This document shows positions 48,867 through 61,453 of a stretch of DNA of 64,000 bases, in pieces. The position numbers were made by a program, and so were the translations under genes. Each line of letters starts with the position of its first letter. Positions within the stretch are counted from its first letter, which is position 1. The notes below the pieces were generated by a model that searched no databases, was not told where the DNA came from, and saw only the letters and a list, made by a program, of their open reading frames with translations. Origin of the DNA: Opitutales bacterium (GTDB lineage Bacteria; Verrucomicrobiota; Verrucomicrobiia; Opitutales; Coraliomargaritaceae); contig JANQXM010000042.1 in the NCBI GenBank assembly GCA_030729385.1, forward strand, positions 33,254 to 97,253, written 5' to 3'.

Positions 48867-50216
48867 CTATATAAGGCAATTGAGCAGGGCTTTTTCCACT
48901 TCTGGAGTCACCAGCACGACCACGCGGTCGCCAGCTAGAATCATGTCATCGGCTGCGGGAACCTTCGCTTTGAATTTATGCAAGAGCGCGACAAATAAAC
49001 TGCCCTTAGGCAGGCTGATATCCTTAATCATACGGCCGACGCACGGGCTAGAGTGCTGGATGCGCACTTCGATGATTTTACCGCCGTTGTTGGGCATCTC
49101 TGCAAGAGTGACCGTGCGGTCGGTGGAAAGGTTACGCACCATGAAATTGGCGGTCGCACTTCGTGGGGAGACCACCACTTCGATGCCCAGCATTGTGCGC
49201 AAGATTCCAAGTAGTTGATCGTAGTCGCCCTTGTTTATCACGAGTTGCACGTGGCTGACGCCTAACTTCGCGGCTTGTAGACAGGTCAAAATATTTTCTT
49301 CGTCGTCTTTTGTGCAGGCCACAAAGTAGTCGGCACTACCGATTTGTTCCTCTTCTAATAGACGTAGAGATGTGGCGTCACCATTGATGACGGTAATATT
49401 TGGAAAGCGCTCGGCAAGTTGGCGGCATTTCTTGGCGTCTTTCTCAATGAGGCGGATTTTGAAACGCGGGTTGGTCAATAAGCGTATTAGGTTGATCGCG
49501 GTCTCGCTGCCGCCGAATAGCACCACAGTGGAAATTTCGGTCTTGTGCTTCGGATCGAAGCGCTCACGTAGCTCAAAGAGTGATTCAGGATGACCAAAAA
49601 TTGTGACGATGTCGCCTTCTTCGAGTTCGGTATCAGCGCTAGCAACCTCAGTTTTTCCGTTGCGCTGGATGTAGCCGACGCGGACACGAGGGTCGAGTTT
49701 GAGATCTCTCAACTTGCGACCAATGACACGTGCGCCAGGGGCGATCTTCTGTTGCTGCACTTCGATTTGACCACGAGCAAAGTTTTCCACTGCAACCCGA
49801 CCTGCGTTGCGAATCTCTTTAGCGAGTTCGACCGCGCAGATGGCCTCGGGGTTGACCAGCAGGTCGATCCCGAAGTGAAGTTGGTAGTTGATGACTGAGG
49901 TGTCGCTGAAAGTTTCGTCGTGAATACGGGCGATGGTATTCTTCGCACCTAAGCCTTTCGCGAGGGAGCAGGAGATGACGTTCGTGCGGTCATCACTGGT
50001 CATCGCGAGGAAGGCATCACACTTTGCTACATCGACATCAACCAGTTGACGCGCCGAGCTGCCATTGCCGTTGATGATGCGTGCGTTTTGCTCCTCATCG
50101 AGCTTTTCGCAACGGGTGTCAGACTGCTCGATTAGGGTAACGTCGTGCCCCTCGGCAGCGAGTGTCGTGCAAAGATTGTGGCCGACTTCACCGGCACCTA
50201 CGATAATGATCTTCAT
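48867..50216 (-). CDS. trkA: Trk system potassium transporter TrkA
   Basis: Two Rossmann/RCK repeats ([34 protein letters not shown]). Confidence 0.93.
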   Translation of the reverse strand: MKIIIVGAGEVGHNLCTTLAAEGHDVTLIEQSDTRCEKLDEEQNARIINGNGSSARQLVDVDVAKCDAFLAMTSDDRTNVISCSLAKGLGAKNTIARIHDETFSDTSVINYQLHFGIDLLVNPEAICAVELAKEIRNAGRVAVENFARGQIEVQQQKIAPGARVIGRKLRDLKLDPRVRVGYIQRNGKTEVASADTELEEGDIVTIFGHPESLFELRERFDPKHKTEISTVVLFGGSETAINLIRLLTNPRFKIRLIEKDAKKCRQLAERFPNITVINGDATSLRLLEEEQIGSADYFVACTKDDEENILTCLQAAKLGVSHVQLVINKGDYDQLLGILRTMLGIEVVVSPRSATANFMVRNLSTDRTVTLAEMPNNGGKIIEVRIQHSSPCVGRMIKDISLPKGSLFVALLHKFKAKVPAADDMILAGDRVVVLVTPEVEKALLNCLI

Positions 50217-50307
50217 AATGGGCGTCTAAATCGAATTTAAACTTCCGGCGCAGTGTGACGCCCTTATCCTGTATTTCCAGAGTATATTTGGGGGGTGTTT
50301 GGATGCT

Positions 50308-50333
50308 GGAGGGACGTGTTTCACACGTCCGCC
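50308..50333 (+). repeat. REP-like palindrome GGAGGG-ACGTGT-TTC-ACACGT-CCGCC
   Basis: Immediately beside the end of the RAYT pseudogene. Confidence 0.85.
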
Positions 50334-50334
50334 G

Positions 50335-50819
50335 TCAATCATGCCAACAGAGTTGGGTTAATTTACCTTGAAAAGGCCAATCCGTGGTATGACTGACTAG
50401 TTTGTGTCGAACTGGGTTATTGGATACATAGTTCCATTTCTCAGAATAGGACTCGCCGGATCGCAATTGCCGGTCCCAACAAGATTTTTGCCAAATTGGC
50501 TTCTGCTCAGGAGTGGGCCAAAGCCTGGTTGTTTGCGCTTTCCAATACTTGACTCACGCGTGTATGGGTAGAGGTGGAATTCTGCCGGTGCGCAGAATAA
50601 ATGGATGTGGTCTGGCAGAATAATGTATCGACCTACATGAAACGCATCCGCGTCACGCCATGCCTCTTGGAGTATACAGTGTGCGTTTTCGTTAGCTAGG
50701 AGATGGGCGCGGTTTTTGGTGCAAACCGTTATAAAGATAAGATTAGAGCGGTTCCCGATATCCACGATTGGTGCTGTGGCGGGAGATTTTCGCTGAGGGA
50801 GACTGGGCTGGTCGGACAT
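50335..50819 (-). pseudogene. frameshifted REP-associated tyrosine transposase (RAYT, Y1_Tnp)
   Basis: N-terminal part NLIFITVCTKNRAHLL...ILPDHIHLFCAP in one frame; VKYWKAQTTRLWPTPEQKPIWQKSCWDRQLRSGESYSEKWNYVSNNPVRHKLV...LCWHD in another frame, to a TGA at 50335-50337. Confidence 0.85.
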
Positions 50820-50839
50820 GCTTGAAACTTTGGGTATTC

Positions 50840-50935
50840 GGCGGACGCGTGGAAACGCGTCCCTCCTGTTACTGAAACCCGTATCAAGGACAGGTGCCAT
50901 TGTTTTCTGGAGGGACGCGTTTCCACGCGTCCGCC
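50840..50935. repeat. inverted pair of REP-like palindromes (GGAGGG class)
   Basis: 50840-50866 (-) and 50909-50935 (+), both GGAGGGACGCGTTTCCACGCGTCCGCC. Confidence 0.9.
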
Positions 50936-50964
50936 TCAATGAAGTAAGAATAGGATTCAGCTTC

Positions 50965-51891
50965 CTACAACAACGCCACTTCCACTCCAAAGGTGGCGCT
51001 TTCCCCGCCGCCCACAGCGTGCAGGCCTTTGCCGTGCTCGGGGCTGTTGGGCGGGCCCATCCAAGGCTCGACGCAGTAAAAGGGGCTATCTGGTTTTTCG
51101 GTCCAAATAACGAAGGCGTTCCAGGTGGAATGTGTCTCAGAATCGTTGAGCAGGCGTATCCCGATGTCTTCCTCGCCGCCATTGGGCCCAAAAACGGCGG
51201 TATCGCCCTTTAATCGGGTGTAAATGCGATCGGTATTGGCCGGGTCGCCGAAGGAGCGGTTATTCTCCCATCCTTTATCCACGGTCTGTAGCGAACCATC
51301 GGGCGCATGGGTGAAGCATTTCTTGGCGGGGATTTCGAAGCGGTAGTCTTTCCGCGAAAGCCCCTCGTGCCAAGGGAGCGTAAAGTAGAAGTGGTGCCCC
51401 GCAGACCAGAGGATGGGCTTGTCGCCTAGGTTGTCCAAGCGCAGGTAAACTTTGAATGATACCTGCTCAAACACGTAGCGCACGGTGAACCGATAGTTGA
51501 AAGGGTAGGCCTCGTGGTCGGCCTCGGTCGGTTTGAGTTCTGCGGTGAAGCCAGTCTCGTCGGCCGAAACGATCTCGAAGGTGCCATTACGACTGAAACC
51601 ATGCATTGGCATCGGGCGAACGACACCATCTTGGTCCTTCCACTCACCGATCTTGCCCTTGTTGTAGGTGCGGGCGGCAAAAGGAAAGAGGATCGGGTTG
51701 CCGCCACGGACTTTCGCAAAGTTGTCGTAGTCGGCATCTTCCGGCCAGTGGATGACATCGCGAAACGAGCCGTCACCCATACGGAGGTTCCAGTTCATGA
51801 GGCGTGCGCCCAGCTCGGGGCGCGCTAAAAAGGTCGAGGGGCCACAGTTCCAGCGGTGCAGTGTGACGCCGTAATATTCGATGGTTTCCAT
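50965..51891 (-). CDS. aldose 1-epimerase-family protein
   Basis: [53 protein letters not shown]. Confidence 0.85.
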   Translation of the reverse strand: METIEYYGVTLHRWNCGPSTFLARPELGARLMNWNLRMGDGSFRDVIHWPEDADYDNFAKVRGGNPILFPFAARTYNKGKIGEWKDQDGVVRPMPMHGFSRNGTFEIVSADETGFTAELKPTEADHEAYPFNYRFTVRYVFEQVSFKVYLRLDNLGDKPILWSAGHHFYFTLPWHEGLSRKDYRFEIPAKKCFTHAPDGSLQTVDKGWENNRSFGDPANTDRIYTRLKGDTAVFGPNGGEEDIGIRLLNDSETHSTWNAFVIWTEKPDSPFYCVEPWMGPPNSPEHGKGLHAVGGGESATFGVEVALL

Positions 51892-52022
51892 AGTTCAGAT
51901 TTGTAGCAGTTTGCGTGCTTTGTCTAGTGCGGTAATCGGTCGTTGCGATTATCCGTTAAATCGGCGGTGAAATCGGATGTCCACACTTGCGTTCTAGGGG
52001 CTGACTTTCATTGTATGGGTCT

Positions 52023-53438
52023 ATGGCAACACCTCGCATCTGCCTTTTACTTTTTACGTTATTTTTTGTGCTTCCGATGGGCCTTCATGCCGAAGAGGCC
52101 GCGCCTGTGGTGGACGATAAGATCGACGTTTACGTCATCCCGATCACGGATGCGATTAGCAAACCGAATTTGTATATTCTACGTCGTGGTCTGAAGGAGG
52201 CGATTGAGAATGAAGTCGATATGGTGATCCTTGATATGGATACGCCGGGCGGGCGGGTCGATTACACCATTGAGATGATGGAGATGTTGGCAAAGTTCGA
52301 AGGCATCACCGCAACTTATGTGAATGACGATGCCATTTCCGCAGGGTCTTTCATCGCTGCGGCGACTCAGGAGATCTATTTCTCGCCAATCGGTAAGATC
52401 GGTGCCTCTGCAGTGATACAAGGCGGCGGAGAGGACGTGCCCGAAACGGCGCGAATGAAAATCGAGAGTTACTTGCGCGCGAACATTCGGGTGATCACAG
52501 AGGATTATCCTTTCCGCTCTGATGTGGTGCGGGCGATGTTGGACGCCGATTTCGAGCTCAAGATCGGCGAAGAAGTGATTAAGCCGGCGGGCGAGTTACT
52601 GACGTTGACGGCTAAAGAAGCGATGCGTGAATACGGGGAGCCCTTGAGCCCGTTATTGGGCAAGGGGATTTATGAGTCGGTCGAAGAGCTGCTCGATGCT
52701 CGATTCGGAGAAGGTAAATATGAAATACGCGATTTTCATCTTAGTTATTCCGAGGAGATCGCGAAATGGATGAGCACCTTTGCGCCTGCCTTGATGGGCA
52801 TTGGGTTACTTTTGTTATTTCTAGAATTCAAGACGCCCGGATTTGGTATTTTTGGAATTGGAGGAATCGTCTTGATCGCGATTTTCTTCGCGAGTCAGTA
52901 TATCGCGGGGCTTGCAGGGAATGAGGCGGTTTTGTTTTTCGTGCTCGGGGTGATTCTTGTGTTGGTGGAGTTATTTTTCTTCCCTGGTTCGATTGTATTT
53001 GGGCTCGCGGGCTTGGGTCTGATTTTTGGCTCACTGATGTGGGCAATGGTCGATGTCTGGCCGAATGAGCCGATCGACTTCTCTCTGGAGATATTCGCCG
53101 AGCCGTTGGTGAATATGATTTTTGGCGTGGCGATCGCGGTCTGCGGCGCCTTGCTCTTTGGGCGATTTTTCCAGGGCTCGTTTTTGGAGCGCCGATTGGT
53201 ACTGTCTGAGTCAGCAGGTGGGAGTAGTGCGACGATCCGCGCTGACCGAGAATCGACTTTGCCCAGTGTGGGCACAAAGGGTGTCGCCGTGACAGATTTG
53301 TTTCCCAGTGGTCGTGTTGAAATTCGCGGGACTCGCTATGAAGCGCGCTCTGCGCTCAATTCGATTGATAAGGGTGCTGCGGTGCGAGTGGTCAAAAGCA
53401 GCGACTTTAGTTTGATCGTAGAGGAGGTTGAAGAATGA
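52023..53438 (+). CDS. NfeD-family membrane-bound serine (ClpP-class) protease
   Basis: [48 protein letters not shown]-terminal NfeD domain. Confidence 0.9.
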   Translation: MATPRICLLLFTLFFVLPMGLHAEEAAPVVDDKIDVYVIPITDAISKPNLYILRRGLKEAIENEVDMVILDMDTPGGRVDYTIEMMEMLAKFEGITATYVNDDAISAGSFIAAATQEIYFSPIGKIGASAVIQGGGEDVPETARMKIESYLRANIRVITEDYPFRSDVVRAMLDADFELKIGEEVIKPAGELLTLTAKEAMREYGEPLSPLLGKGIYESVEELLDARFGEGKYEIRDFHLSYSEEIAKWMSTFAPALMGIGLLLLFLEFKTPGFGIFGIGGIVLIAIFFASQYIAGLAGNEAVLFFVLGVILVLVELFFFPGSIVFGLAGLGLIFGSLMWAMVDVWPNEPIDFSLEIFAEPLVNMIFGVAIAVCGALLFGRFFQGSFLERRLVLSESAGGSSATIRADRESTLPSVGTKGVAVTDLFPSGRVEIRGTRYEARSALNSIDKGAAVRVVKSSDFSLIVEEVEE

Positions 53439-53899
53439 GTGCGATAATTGGTTTTTTAGTAGCGGCTCTCGTATTGGTTTTCTTTGAGGTCATTCTGCCG
53501 GGCGGCGTGCTCGGCGTGCTAGCGGCGCTTTGTTTGCTCGTAGCGTCGTGGCTCGGCGGAACGGAGTATGGATGGCTCGGTGGGGTCGGCGTATTTGGCG
53601 GTGGTCTTCTGACCATCGCATTGTTCGTTTATATCGAGTTCAAGCTATTGGCTCGCACCTCGCTAGGTCGCGCGTTTTTTCTAAAAGAGACGGTCACCGG
53701 CCATTCAAATGCAGCACCGGCAGAAGATTCTATTATAGGCGAATCAGGCACGGCACTAACGCGCTTAAATCCGAGTGGAAAGGTTGCAATTAAAGGCCGG
53801 AGCTACGAAGCTCACTCGCAAGACGGATATATTGAGGCGGATGCGCCTATCCGCGTCATTTCACAAGACAGTTTTAAACTCATCATCAAAAAAATATGA
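53435..53899 (+). CDS. short NfeD-like protein
   Basis: TM segments plus [41 protein letters not shown] (NfeD OB-fold). Confidence 0.88.
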   Translation: MSAIIGFLVAALVLVFFEVILPGGVLGVLAALCLLVASWLGGTEYGWLGGVGVFGGGLLTIALFVYIEFKLLARTSLGRAFFLKETVTGHSNAAPAEDSIIGESGTALTRLNPSGKVAIKGRSYEAHSQDGYIEADAPIRVISQDSFKLIIKKI

Positions 53900-54927
53900 A
53901 CCTATCCATGCTCCCCCTCGCCCTTGCAGGCTGGCAACTTGGCGTTGCTGCCGTTCTTGGCCTGATCTTATTGATCGTTGGCTTTATCGTTATCTCATTC
54001 TTTAGCATCTGGCTTCGTGCGATGCTTTCCGGAGCTACGGTTGGTTTTCCAACACTGGTTGCGATGCGCCTTCGTGGTGTGCCTGCTTCCTTGATCGTCG
54101 ATGCACGTATCACCTCTGTAAAGGCAGGCATTGAAATTAGCGCGAATGACCTAGAGGCACACTATCTCGCTGAGGGTAATGTGGTTCAAACAGTTCAAGC
54201 ACTGATTGCTGCTGATAAGGCGAACATCACACTCGACTGGCAGCGTGCTTGTGCGATCGATCTTGCGACCAAGGGCACTGGTAAGTCGGTGCTCGAAGCG
54301 GTGCGCACATCGATTAATCCAAAGGTCATTGAATGCCCAGCAGCTGACAGCGGTCGCAGGACAATCGATGGTGTGGCGAAAGACGGCATTCAAGTGAAAG
54401 CCCGTGCGCGTGTGACCGTGCGCTCGAATCTCGACAATTACGTCGGCAGTGCGCTTGAAGAAACCATCATTGCTCGTGTGGGTGAAGGTATCGTGACTAC
54501 CATTGGCTCTGCAGAATCCTATAAGATGGTGCTTGAATCGCCGGACATGATTTCCAAAACCGTGCTTGGTCGCGGTCTCGACGTCGGCACTGCGTTTGAA
54601 ATTCTTTCTATTGATATCGCCGACGTAGACGTGGGTGAAAATATCGGAGCCAAGTTGCAAGAGTCACAAGCCGAAGCCGATAAGAACGTGGCGCAAGCGA
54701 AGGCTGAAATGCGTCGTGCCGCTGCGGTTGCGCTCGAACAAGAAATGAAGGCTCGTGTCGAAGAGATGAACGCGAAGGTTGTCGAAGCGGAGGCGCAAGT
54801 GCCACTCGCGCTGGCCGAAGCATTCCGTTCCGGTAATCTTGGAGTGATGGACTACTATCGTATGAACAACATCAAGGCTGACACCGATATGCGTGATTCT
54901 ATCTCCAAAGGAGACGAGTCTAAGTAA
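53896..54927 (+). CDS. floA: flotillin-like protein FloA
   Basis: [67 protein letters not shown]. Confidence 0.93.
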   Translation: MNLSMLPLALAGWQLGVAAVLGLILLIVGFIVISFFSIWLRAMLSGATVGFPTLVAMRLRGVPASLIVDARITSVKAGIEISANDLEAHYLAEGNVVQTVQALIAADKANITLDWQRACAIDLATKGTGKSVLEAVRTSINPKVIECPAADSGRRTIDGVAKDGIQVKARARVTVRSNLDNYVGSALEETIIARVGEGIVTTIGSAESYKMVLESPDMISKTVLGRGLDVGTAFEILSIDIADVDVGENIGAKLQESQAEADKNVAQAKAEMRRAAAVALEQEMKARVEEMNAKVVEAEAQVPLALAEAFRSGNLGVMDYYRMNNIKADTDMRDSISKGDESK

Positions 54928-54948
54928 TTATAGGTCGATCGATTCCTG

Positions 54949-55614
54949 ATGGATAATTTACTCGAAATCATCGTCCCCGTAATTTTTGCGGCGATCTACT
55001 TTTTTGGAAACATGCTTTCCGGAAAGGCAGATAAAGACGATGCGCCAAAGCCGCCGCGACGTCGTCCAGGTAATGCCGAAGACGACGAAGCGGCCGAGCG
55101 GCAGCGTAAGATTCAGCAAGAGATCCGTCGGAAGATTCTAGAACGTCGTCAACAGGCGGAGGGTCTGGGACCGGTGCCACCTGTGGTTTCGCCGCCGCCA
55201 ATGAGAGGCATGCAGCGCCATCAGCGTGAGCGGACAAAAGAGACGACAGCGCATACGCGTGAAGCAGCTCAGCCACCACCATACGTTGCGCCGACCCATG
55301 AAGTTGAGGCCGCTCCAGGAGGATTCTCTTGGGGGGAGTCGGACAATACTTACGGAAAGGAGATGGAGGTGAAATTGCGCCGTATCGAAGAGACCAAGCG
55401 CCAAGCGGAAAAGTTGAAGAAGGAAGCGGGGAGTTCGCTTGCCGATTCGACTACGACCTCTTCAAAGCGCCGATCAAGTGGTCTCCGGTTATCCGGTTCG
55501 GTGCGTAGCCAGTTAAAGAATCCAGGCGCAGCAAGGGCAGCCTTTGTCTATGGCGAAGTGTTGGGTCAACCGATCAGTATGCGCAAGCAAAGCAGCGTGC
55601 CGGGGCTATCTTGA
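54949..55614 (+). CDS. hypothetical membrane-anchored charged protein
   Basis: N-terminal TM and long charged/Arg-Glu-rich region, directly after floA. Confidence 0.6.
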   Translation: MDNLLEIIVPVIFAAIYFFGNMLSGKADKDDAPKPPRRRPGNAEDDEAAERQRKIQQEIRRKILERRQQAEGLGPVPPVVSPPPMRGMQRHQRERTKETTAHTREAAQPPPYVAPTHEVEAAPGGFSWGESDNTYGKEMEVKLRRIEETKRQAEKLKKEAGSSLADSTTTSSKRRSSGLRLSGSVRSQLKNPGAARAAFVYGEVLGQPISMRKQSSVPGLS

Positions 55615-55800
55615 TCAGCCTAGCGTTGTAGAGTTACGATCACAAAGGTAGAGGCGGTCGTCCCGAGCGCCATTGCGTCGATTATTGGCACTCGCTCCTA
55701 CAACATACAGGTTGAGCAACTCAGACGTGTGGCGATGGAGACCATCGAGTGGCACCGCTTTAACCCGAATTATGCAGACATGAAATACGTCATTTCATTT

Positions 55801-55880
55801 GGAGGGCAATGCTCTGTCATTGCCGCAGAAACGCCTAAATACATCGAACCATCGGCGGTTGCGACGGAGCGCAACCCTCC
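55801..55880. repeat. inverted pair of REP-like palindromes (GGAGGG class)
   Basis: 55801-55826 (+) GGAGGG-CAATG-CTCTGT-CATTG-CCGC; 55855-55880 (-) GGAGGG-TTGCG-CTCCGT-CGCAA-CCGC. Confidence 0.88.
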
Positions 55881-55987
55881 AGGGTTTTTACAGAATGCCT
55901 TCTTAGGGTAGTGTCAGTCGTAGACCATCGCCTCTACCTCTTGCATGCAGTCGCACTATCTAGCTCTTAGAGTCGTGCAATTTAGCC

Positions 55988-56476
55988 TTACTCAGCTGCT
56001 GGCTCTGCGAGTTCTGCTGCTTTTTTATCGGCTGCGTCTTTTGCCGAGTCGGCTAAATCGGCTTTCGCTTGTTTGATCGCTTCGGTGACTTCAGCGAGGC
56101 GAGCCTTTTTATCACTGTTGATACCTTCCTCTGCCTGAGCTTGGGTCAATCTTTCAAGCACGCCATCACCTCGCACGCTGAATGCATAGGCGAGGACCTT
56201 GTCGAGTGCATCCTTGGAATCTTTTTGCAAATACCATAGTTGGCGGTGCATCGAGCCTGCCGCTATGCCGTTGTCGATGACGGCGGCGATGTTAGCTCGC
56301 GACTCAGCGTTCATTGAGTCTTTACCTTGAACATATACTGTCAGCGGAAAGACGAGCTCCCCAGCGATTGCATGTGCACGCATGTTGCTGGCACCATAGC
56401 GAGCTCCGGTTTCAAAGACTGCGATGGCTGCGAAAACGAGTGCAAGCGGCAAGAGGAGAGACTTGATTTTATCCAT
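55988..56476 (-). CDS. hypothetical protein with N-terminal TM/signal anchor
   Basis: Hydrophobic N-terminus and Ala/Lys-rich C-terminal helix. Confidence 0.6.
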   Translation of the reverse strand: MDKIKSLLLPLALVFAAIAVFETGARYGASNMRAHAIAGELVFPLTVYVQGKDSMNAESRANIAAVIDNGIAAGSMHRQLWYLQKDSKDALDKVLAYAFSVRGDGVLERLTQAQAEEGINSDKKARLAEVTEAIKQAKADLADSAKDAADKKAAELAEPAAE

Positions 56477-56530
56477 GTGGAGGTGGGTATGAGTGGAATG
56501 GCAATGAATAGGTCATTGCCACCCAGCCGT

Positions 56531-57952
56531 TTACTCTAGTTCTCGAATCTGCGTGCTGTCGATCAAGTTTTCGCCCGCATACTGTTTGGTGACGACGACC
56601 AATGGGTCGCCCGCTTTACACCATTTGTATTCTTTGAGTAGGGCGAAGGCGCTTTGAATGGTCATTTCATGGTAATGGTTGAATTCCATGAAAAACGGTT
56701 CAATCCCGCGCATAATCAGCAACTGCTTAAACAAGACAGGGTTGTCTGTAAATGCGTAGATTGGTAATTGCGGGCGTAGTGATGAGAGCTTTTGGGCAAA
56801 TAAACCGGCGCGCGTAAATACTACAATGGACGCATCGAGCGAAGCCGCTAATAATGCGGCAGACTTTAGCATCTTAGACTTCGGCAATGTCAGGTGAATA
56901 TCGTCTCTGATCGGCAGGGTCTCTGCCTTTTCCATGCGATAGGCGATGCGATTGATGGTTTGCACGCATTCGACGGGGTATTTACCCACGGTTGTTTCGC
57001 CGGAGAGCATGACGCAGTCGGCTTGTTCGCGTATGGCGTTGGAGACGTCAGTGACTTCCGCACGAGTCGGAATGGGCGACTCGATCATCGATTCCAGCAT
57101 GTGCGTGGCCACGATCACAGGCTTGGTGCCTTGGATGCAGGCATTGATCGCTCGTGATTGAATGAGTGGGAGGTCCTCGAATGGGCATTCGATGCCTAAG
57201 TCGCCGCGCGCTACCATGAGACCGTCGGATGCTTTGATGATGCCCTCCAGATTCTCAATCGCTTGCTGGTCTTCGATTTTGGCGATGATTTTAGCAGCGG
57301 AGTTACGGTCATTAAGATATTTGTGGAAAATTTCTAAATCTGCGGGCTCGCGGACGAATGACAGGGCAAAGAACTCTATGTTTTCTTCGATGCCCACGTC
57401 CACGTCGCCTTCATCCTTTTTCGTTAAGGCAGGTAAATTGACCCGGACGCCGGGCAGGTTGATATGGCGGCGATTGCCAAGCGGGCCCGAGATAATGACT
57501 TCGGTACGTACGCGGTGGCCTTCAATGTTGGTCACTTTCAGGCGGATTAGACCACTGTCCACCAACACGGTGTCGCCGACTGACATGTCATTGGCAAAGC
57601 CCGGGTAGTTCACGTCGACGCGGCGGATGCCGTCTTCGCCCACGCCGCCGAGACCTTCACCATATGTGAAGTCGAAAGTTTCGCCCACGACCAGTTCGAA
57701 GGTCTCAGGAACGTCGCCTGTGCGAATTTCCGGGCCCTTTACATCCATCATGATGGCGATTTGGCGACCGACACGGTCGCAGACTTTTCTCACGCGCTGG
57801 ATGATCTCACGTGTCCAAGCATGATCAGCGTGCGCCATATTGATGCGGCAAATGTCGACGCCTTCCTTAATGAGCTTTTCTAGAATGGCTTCATCCATCG
57901 TGGCTGGACCGATGGTAAAGATGATTTTGGTTTTTCTGTATGCGGTTTCCAT
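56531..57952 (-). CDS. pyk: pyruvate kinase
   Basis: [47 protein letters not shown]. Confidence 0.96.
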   Translation of the reverse strand: METAYRKTKIIFTIGPATMDEAILEKLIKEGVDICRINMAHADHAWTREIIQRVRKVCDRVGRQIAIMMDVKGPEIRTGDVPETFELVVGETFDFTYGEGLGGVGEDGIRRVDVNYPGFANDMSVGDTVLVDSGLIRLKVTNIEGHRVRTEVIISGPLGNRRHINLPGVRVNLPALTKKDEGDVDVGIEENIEFFALSFVREPADLEIFHKYLNDRNSAAKIIAKIEDQQAIENLEGIIKASDGLMVARGDLGIECPFEDLPLIQSRAINACIQGTKPVIVATHMLESMIESPIPTRAEVTDVSNAIREQADCVMLSGETTVGKYPVECVQTINRIAYRMEKAETLPIRDDIHLTLPKSKMLKSAALLAASLDASIVVFTRAGLFAQKLSSLRPQLPIYAFTDNPVLFKQLLIMRGIEPFFMEFNHYHEMTIQSAFALLKEYKWCKAGDPLVVVTKQYAGENLIDSTQIRELE

Positions 57953-57954
57953 AG

Positions 57955-58767
57955 TTACAGTGTAGGGAACTGAACAGCACAGGTAGTGCCGATATCTGGA
58001 TTAACGATATTAATTTTGAATGAATTTGCGCGGCAAAGCCCTGCAAACTTGCTCTGGACGTGTGCCACGCTGTTGCAGTCTTTGCTGAGGTGGGCGATGA
58101 ATACTTCTCTAAGTTTGGCGCTGCCGTTTAATTCATTGAGCACATTGTAAGCAGCGTCATTGGAGAGGTGCCCGTGGCGACCGCGGATTCGTTGCTTGGT
58201 GGACCAAGGGCGTTTTTCGTCCTTTTCGAGCAGATCTTCGTCGTAATTGGCTTCGAGCACCAGCGTTTCGACCGAGTGCATATGCTCTTTGACATGCTCT
58301 GGCACATAGCCGAGGTCGGTGATCCAGCCGAGACCCTGTCGAGGGCTGAAAAGATCGCCTTCTTCGCCCCAATGGAAGGTGTAGCCGACGGGGTCATAGG
58401 CGTCGTGGGGGAGGGAAAAGGAGCGGATTTCGATGTCACGGAAATTAAAAGTCGTGCCGGTTTGAAAGATTTGCCAGTTCGGGCGCTTGGTCAGTTTGCC
58501 TTGGACTGCATCCGCGGTGTCGCGGTTAGCGAAAATGGGCAGGTCGGCACGTTTCGCTAGCCCACGTATGCCCTGTGCGTGGTCGCTGTGCTCGTGGGTT
58601 AAAAAGACCGCATCTATCGTATCTAGCGACTCATTAATAGTTTGCAGCATTTCGCCGATGCGCTTGGCCGAAAAGCCGACATCGACCAACACCTTGGTAT
58701 TGCCAGTGCATAAAAGGGCACAGTTTCCGCTACTGCTAGAGCCGAGAATCTGAAAATTGGCTGACAT
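57955..58767 (-). CDS. MBL-fold metallohydrolase (YycJ/WalJ-like)
   Basis: [42 protein letters not shown]-type motif; start set at internal Met. Confidence 0.88.
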   Translation of the reverse strand: MSANFQILGSSSSGNCALLCTGNTKVLVDVGFSAKRIGEMLQTINESLDTIDAVFLTHEHSDHAQGIRGLAKRADLPIFANRDTADAVQGKLTKRPNWQIFQTGTTFNFRDIEIRSFSLPHDAYDPVGYTFHWGEEGDLFSPRQGLGWITDLGYVPEHVKEHMHSVETLVLEANYDEDLLEKDEKRPWSTKQRIRGRHGHLSNDAAYNVLNELNGSAKLREVFIAHLSKDCNSVAHVQSKFAGLCRANSFKINIVNPDIGTTCAVQFPTL

Positions 58768-58949
58768 CGACCGCAGAACTACACGCCCACAGGATGGGAG
58801 CAAAGCATTTTTACGCACTTGCCTATCTGTTAATATCCCCTTTGGCTCTCCCGCTTCAATTAACTGGCTGAGCAGCTTGCGCCCTAGTCATTCACACACA
58901 ACTTGTTACGAGTGAAAGGTCGCTGCCGCAAAGACCGATCCGTATTGAT

Positions 58950-59930
58950 ATGAAAAATAAACACAGCAGCCCATCGCAAGACGCACTCGCTCCTGCTTTT
59001 ACCAAGCCGAGTAAAGTCTATGATCAGGATTTCGTCCTCACCGACGAATACCGTGCCGCCCTGCCCGATATGCAGAATGCCGATGCGCAGCAAATTTTCG
59101 GTGCCAATGTGCCTATCTTGAAGGTGGGCATTTCCAACTTTCGTTTACCTTTACGCTACATCACGCCGACTTCGGATACCATGACCTTGGAGACCTCGGT
59201 CACTGGCACGGTGTCGCTCGAAGCGAATCAAAAAGGTATCAACATGTCGCGTATCATGCGCGTGTTTTACGATTATCAAGATCGTATCTTCACGCCCGAC
59301 CTTCTTCAAGATGTGCTCTTGCACTACAAAAAGGAGATTCAAGCACATCGTGCGCAGCTCAAGTTAGATTTTGAATATCCGATCATGAAACCGAGCCTCC
59401 GCAGCGGCTTGGAAGGTTGGCAGTATTACAAATGCGCATACGAAGGCAAAGTCGATGACCTCGACCGCTTCCGTAAATACATTCACTTCGATTTCGTTTA
59501 TTCTTCCGCTTGCCCATGCTCTTCCGAGCTGTCCGAGCACGCGCGTGAGAGTCGCCAAGTTTATGGCATCCCTCATTCACAACGTAGCACCGCACGCGTG
59601 AGCGTTGAAGTCGCTGAAGGCGAACACCTGCCGATCGAAGCACTTCAAGCGATTTGCCTCGAGGCCCTACAGACCGAGACACAAGTCATGGTCAAACGTG
59701 AGGACGAACAAGCCTTTGCCGAAATGAACGGCGCCTTTACTAAATTTGTCGAAGACGCTGCTCGTTTACTTTACGAACAGCTCGATTCTGAGCCGCGTAT
59801 TGTTGATTTCCAAGTTGCCTGTGCGCACTTGGAGTCGCTGCATTCGCATGATGCGGTCGCGGTGATTAACAAAGGTGTGCCCGGTGGCTTTACCGGCCAG
59901 TTCGAAGATTTCAAAGGCTTGATTCGATAG
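58950..59930 (+). CDS. folE2: GTP cyclohydrolase FolE2
   Basis: [47 protein letters not shown]. Confidence 0.92.
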   Translation: MKNKHSSPSQDALAPAFTKPSKVYDQDFVLTDEYRAALPDMQNADAQQIFGANVPILKVGISNFRLPLRYITPTSDTMTLETSVTGTVSLEANQKGINMSRIMRVFYDYQDRIFTPDLLQDVLLHYKKEIQAHRAQLKLDFEYPIMKPSLRSGLEGWQYYKCAYEGKVDDLDRFRKYIHFDFVYSSACPCSSELSEHARESRQVYGIPHSQRSTARVSVEVAEGEHLPIEALQAICLEALQTETQVMVKREDEQAFAEMNGAFTKFVEDAARLLYEQLDSEPRIVDFQVACAHLESLHSHDAVAVINKGVPGGFTGQFEDFKGLIR

Positions 59931-60162
59931 AGTTTGTCTCCAGCGACGACGGTCTTGGATTAAATTTTTTAGGTTTGGGGTGGAGTCTTGGTTAGTCGCA
60001 GTTGCGCCTGCTGATCCTTTATAGATAAAGTATACCATCTTCTAGGTTTTTACGTGATGTTGTGAATCGGCATTTTGTAATAGACTGTAAAAATAAAACT
60101 CTAGGTAACTTTAGGCATGTCATATGCGATAGTAGTCCTACGTTTGAAATTTTTTATATAGA

Positions 60163-60705
60163 ATGCTACCAGTTGATCTGCTTCCAATGCCTACCACTAA
60201 TTTAAAAGAACTCTTTGATGTCGTCGATGCGGACGACAAAGTTCTACGCGTAGAAACACGCAGTGTCGTGCACCGTGAGAAACTCATGCACCGCGCGGTG
60301 CATATTTTTGTCTTCAACTCAAAAGGAGAGCTCTACTTGCAGCGCCGTTCGATGACGAAAGACACAGCGCCCGGGAAATGGGTGAGCTCCTGCTCCGGTC
60401 ACGTTGATAGCGGCGAAGAATACGACATCGCTGCCGCTCGCGAGCTCGGTGAAGAAATCGGTCTCTACGATCCAGTAGGTCTGGAGCGCGTCTTCAAAGA
60501 AGCTCCCTGCAAGCCAACTGGTCATGAATTCGTCTGGGTGTATCGTTGCCAATCCGAAGGTCCGTTCCAGCTCGACCCGACAGAAGTCAGCGATGGCCAA
60601 TGGATCGAAATCGAACACTTAAACAACTGGCTCAAAGAACGCCCTCGCGATTTCGCCTGGTCCTTCGTCCACCTCTGGGAAAAGTATCAAGCGCAACAAG
60701 CGTAG
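60163..60705 (+). CDS. NUDIX hydrolase (YfcD/IDI-like)
   Basis: [22 protein letters not shown]-type; nudix box [23 protein letters not shown]. Confidence 0.9.
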   Translation: MLPVDLLPMPTTNLKELFDVVDADDKVLRVETRSVVHREKLMHRAVHIFVFNSKGELYLQRRSMTKDTAPGKWVSSCSGHVDSGEEYDIAAARELGEEIGLYDPVGLERVFKEAPCKPTGHEFVWVYRCQSEGPFQLDPTEVSDGQWIEIEHLNNWLKERPRDFAWSFVHLWEKYQAQQA

Positions 60706-60706
60706 G

Positions 60707-61453
60707 TCATTCGCTGGCTGTCTCTTTGGGGTAGATCGCTTCAGATAGCATTCGGATCTCTAGCCTTGTAGAATTTGGGCGTTTCGGCCGTTCAAGAATC
60801 AGGACCACTCTACGATTTGTAGCGATACGGATATCATTTGAGAGAACTAGGCGCGGTCCATTCTTTGCCTCAAAAGCTAGCCCAATCGGTATGCCTTTAT
60901 CGCTGCCGGCGTAATCGCTGAAATCCACAGAAGCAATTGCCCCAGGTTGTATGTCTATGTCGGTCGATCCGGCTTTTCCAAAGAGTGGCACGCCAGTTGT
61001 ATTGACTAAGAGAAGCGAATTTCGAGCAAAAGACTCTGGGGCATCATTGATAATAAATAGTTCGTATGTCCGCTCATGTATTTGAACGTCACGGTTTGAT
61101 GAATTCGCGGCAAAGATAACTAAGCCCTGTGAGATACTTGGGTCGATCTGTGCAGACGTTGCTAACAAATAAGGGGGATTGTTTTCATCTTCAGCGATGT
61201 AATTTGGATTCTTAAAATAAATATTTAGCTCGGGGGAACCGCGGTATTGGTAAGTTGAAATTGAACGGCTCGTTCGGATGAATTCCAGAGGTTCTATTTC
61301 TTTTCCGTTGAAAAAATACAACTCTTCGAAGTGATCACGTCCGACACCAAAGACGCGAAAATCTATGGAGATTTCTTTCTGTTGTTCTTTTGCGTAGGCG
61401 AGGGTACCTATGGCAATGAACAGAAAAACTAAAGTTGTGAATTGTTTAACCAT
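60707..61453 (-). CDS. hypothetical secreted protein downstream of cassette A-like gene
   Basis: Signal peptide; 25-nt overlap with upstream gene. Confidence 0.6.
   Translation of the reverse strand: MVKQFTTLVFLFIAIGTLAYAKEQQKEISIDFRVFGVGRDHFEELYFFNGKEIEPLEFIRTSRSISTYQYRGSPELNIYFKNPNYIAEDENNPPYLLATSAQIDPSISQGLVIFAANSSNRDVQIHERTYELFIINDAPESFARNSLLLVNTTGVPLFGKAGSTDIDIQPGAIASVDFSDYAGSDKGIPIGLAFEAKNGPRLVLSNDIRIATNRRVVLILERPKRPNSTRLEIRMLSEAIYPKETASE

Noticed and set aside
50397-51191. 264-aa ORF as one protein
   Set aside because: Chimeric read-through: its first part is out-of-frame antisense/alternate frame of the epimerase gene and REP sequence, the rest is the frameshifted RAYT.
55729-55911. 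60-aa ORF in the intergenic region
   Set aside because: Consists largely of a REP inverted pair; no independent coding support.
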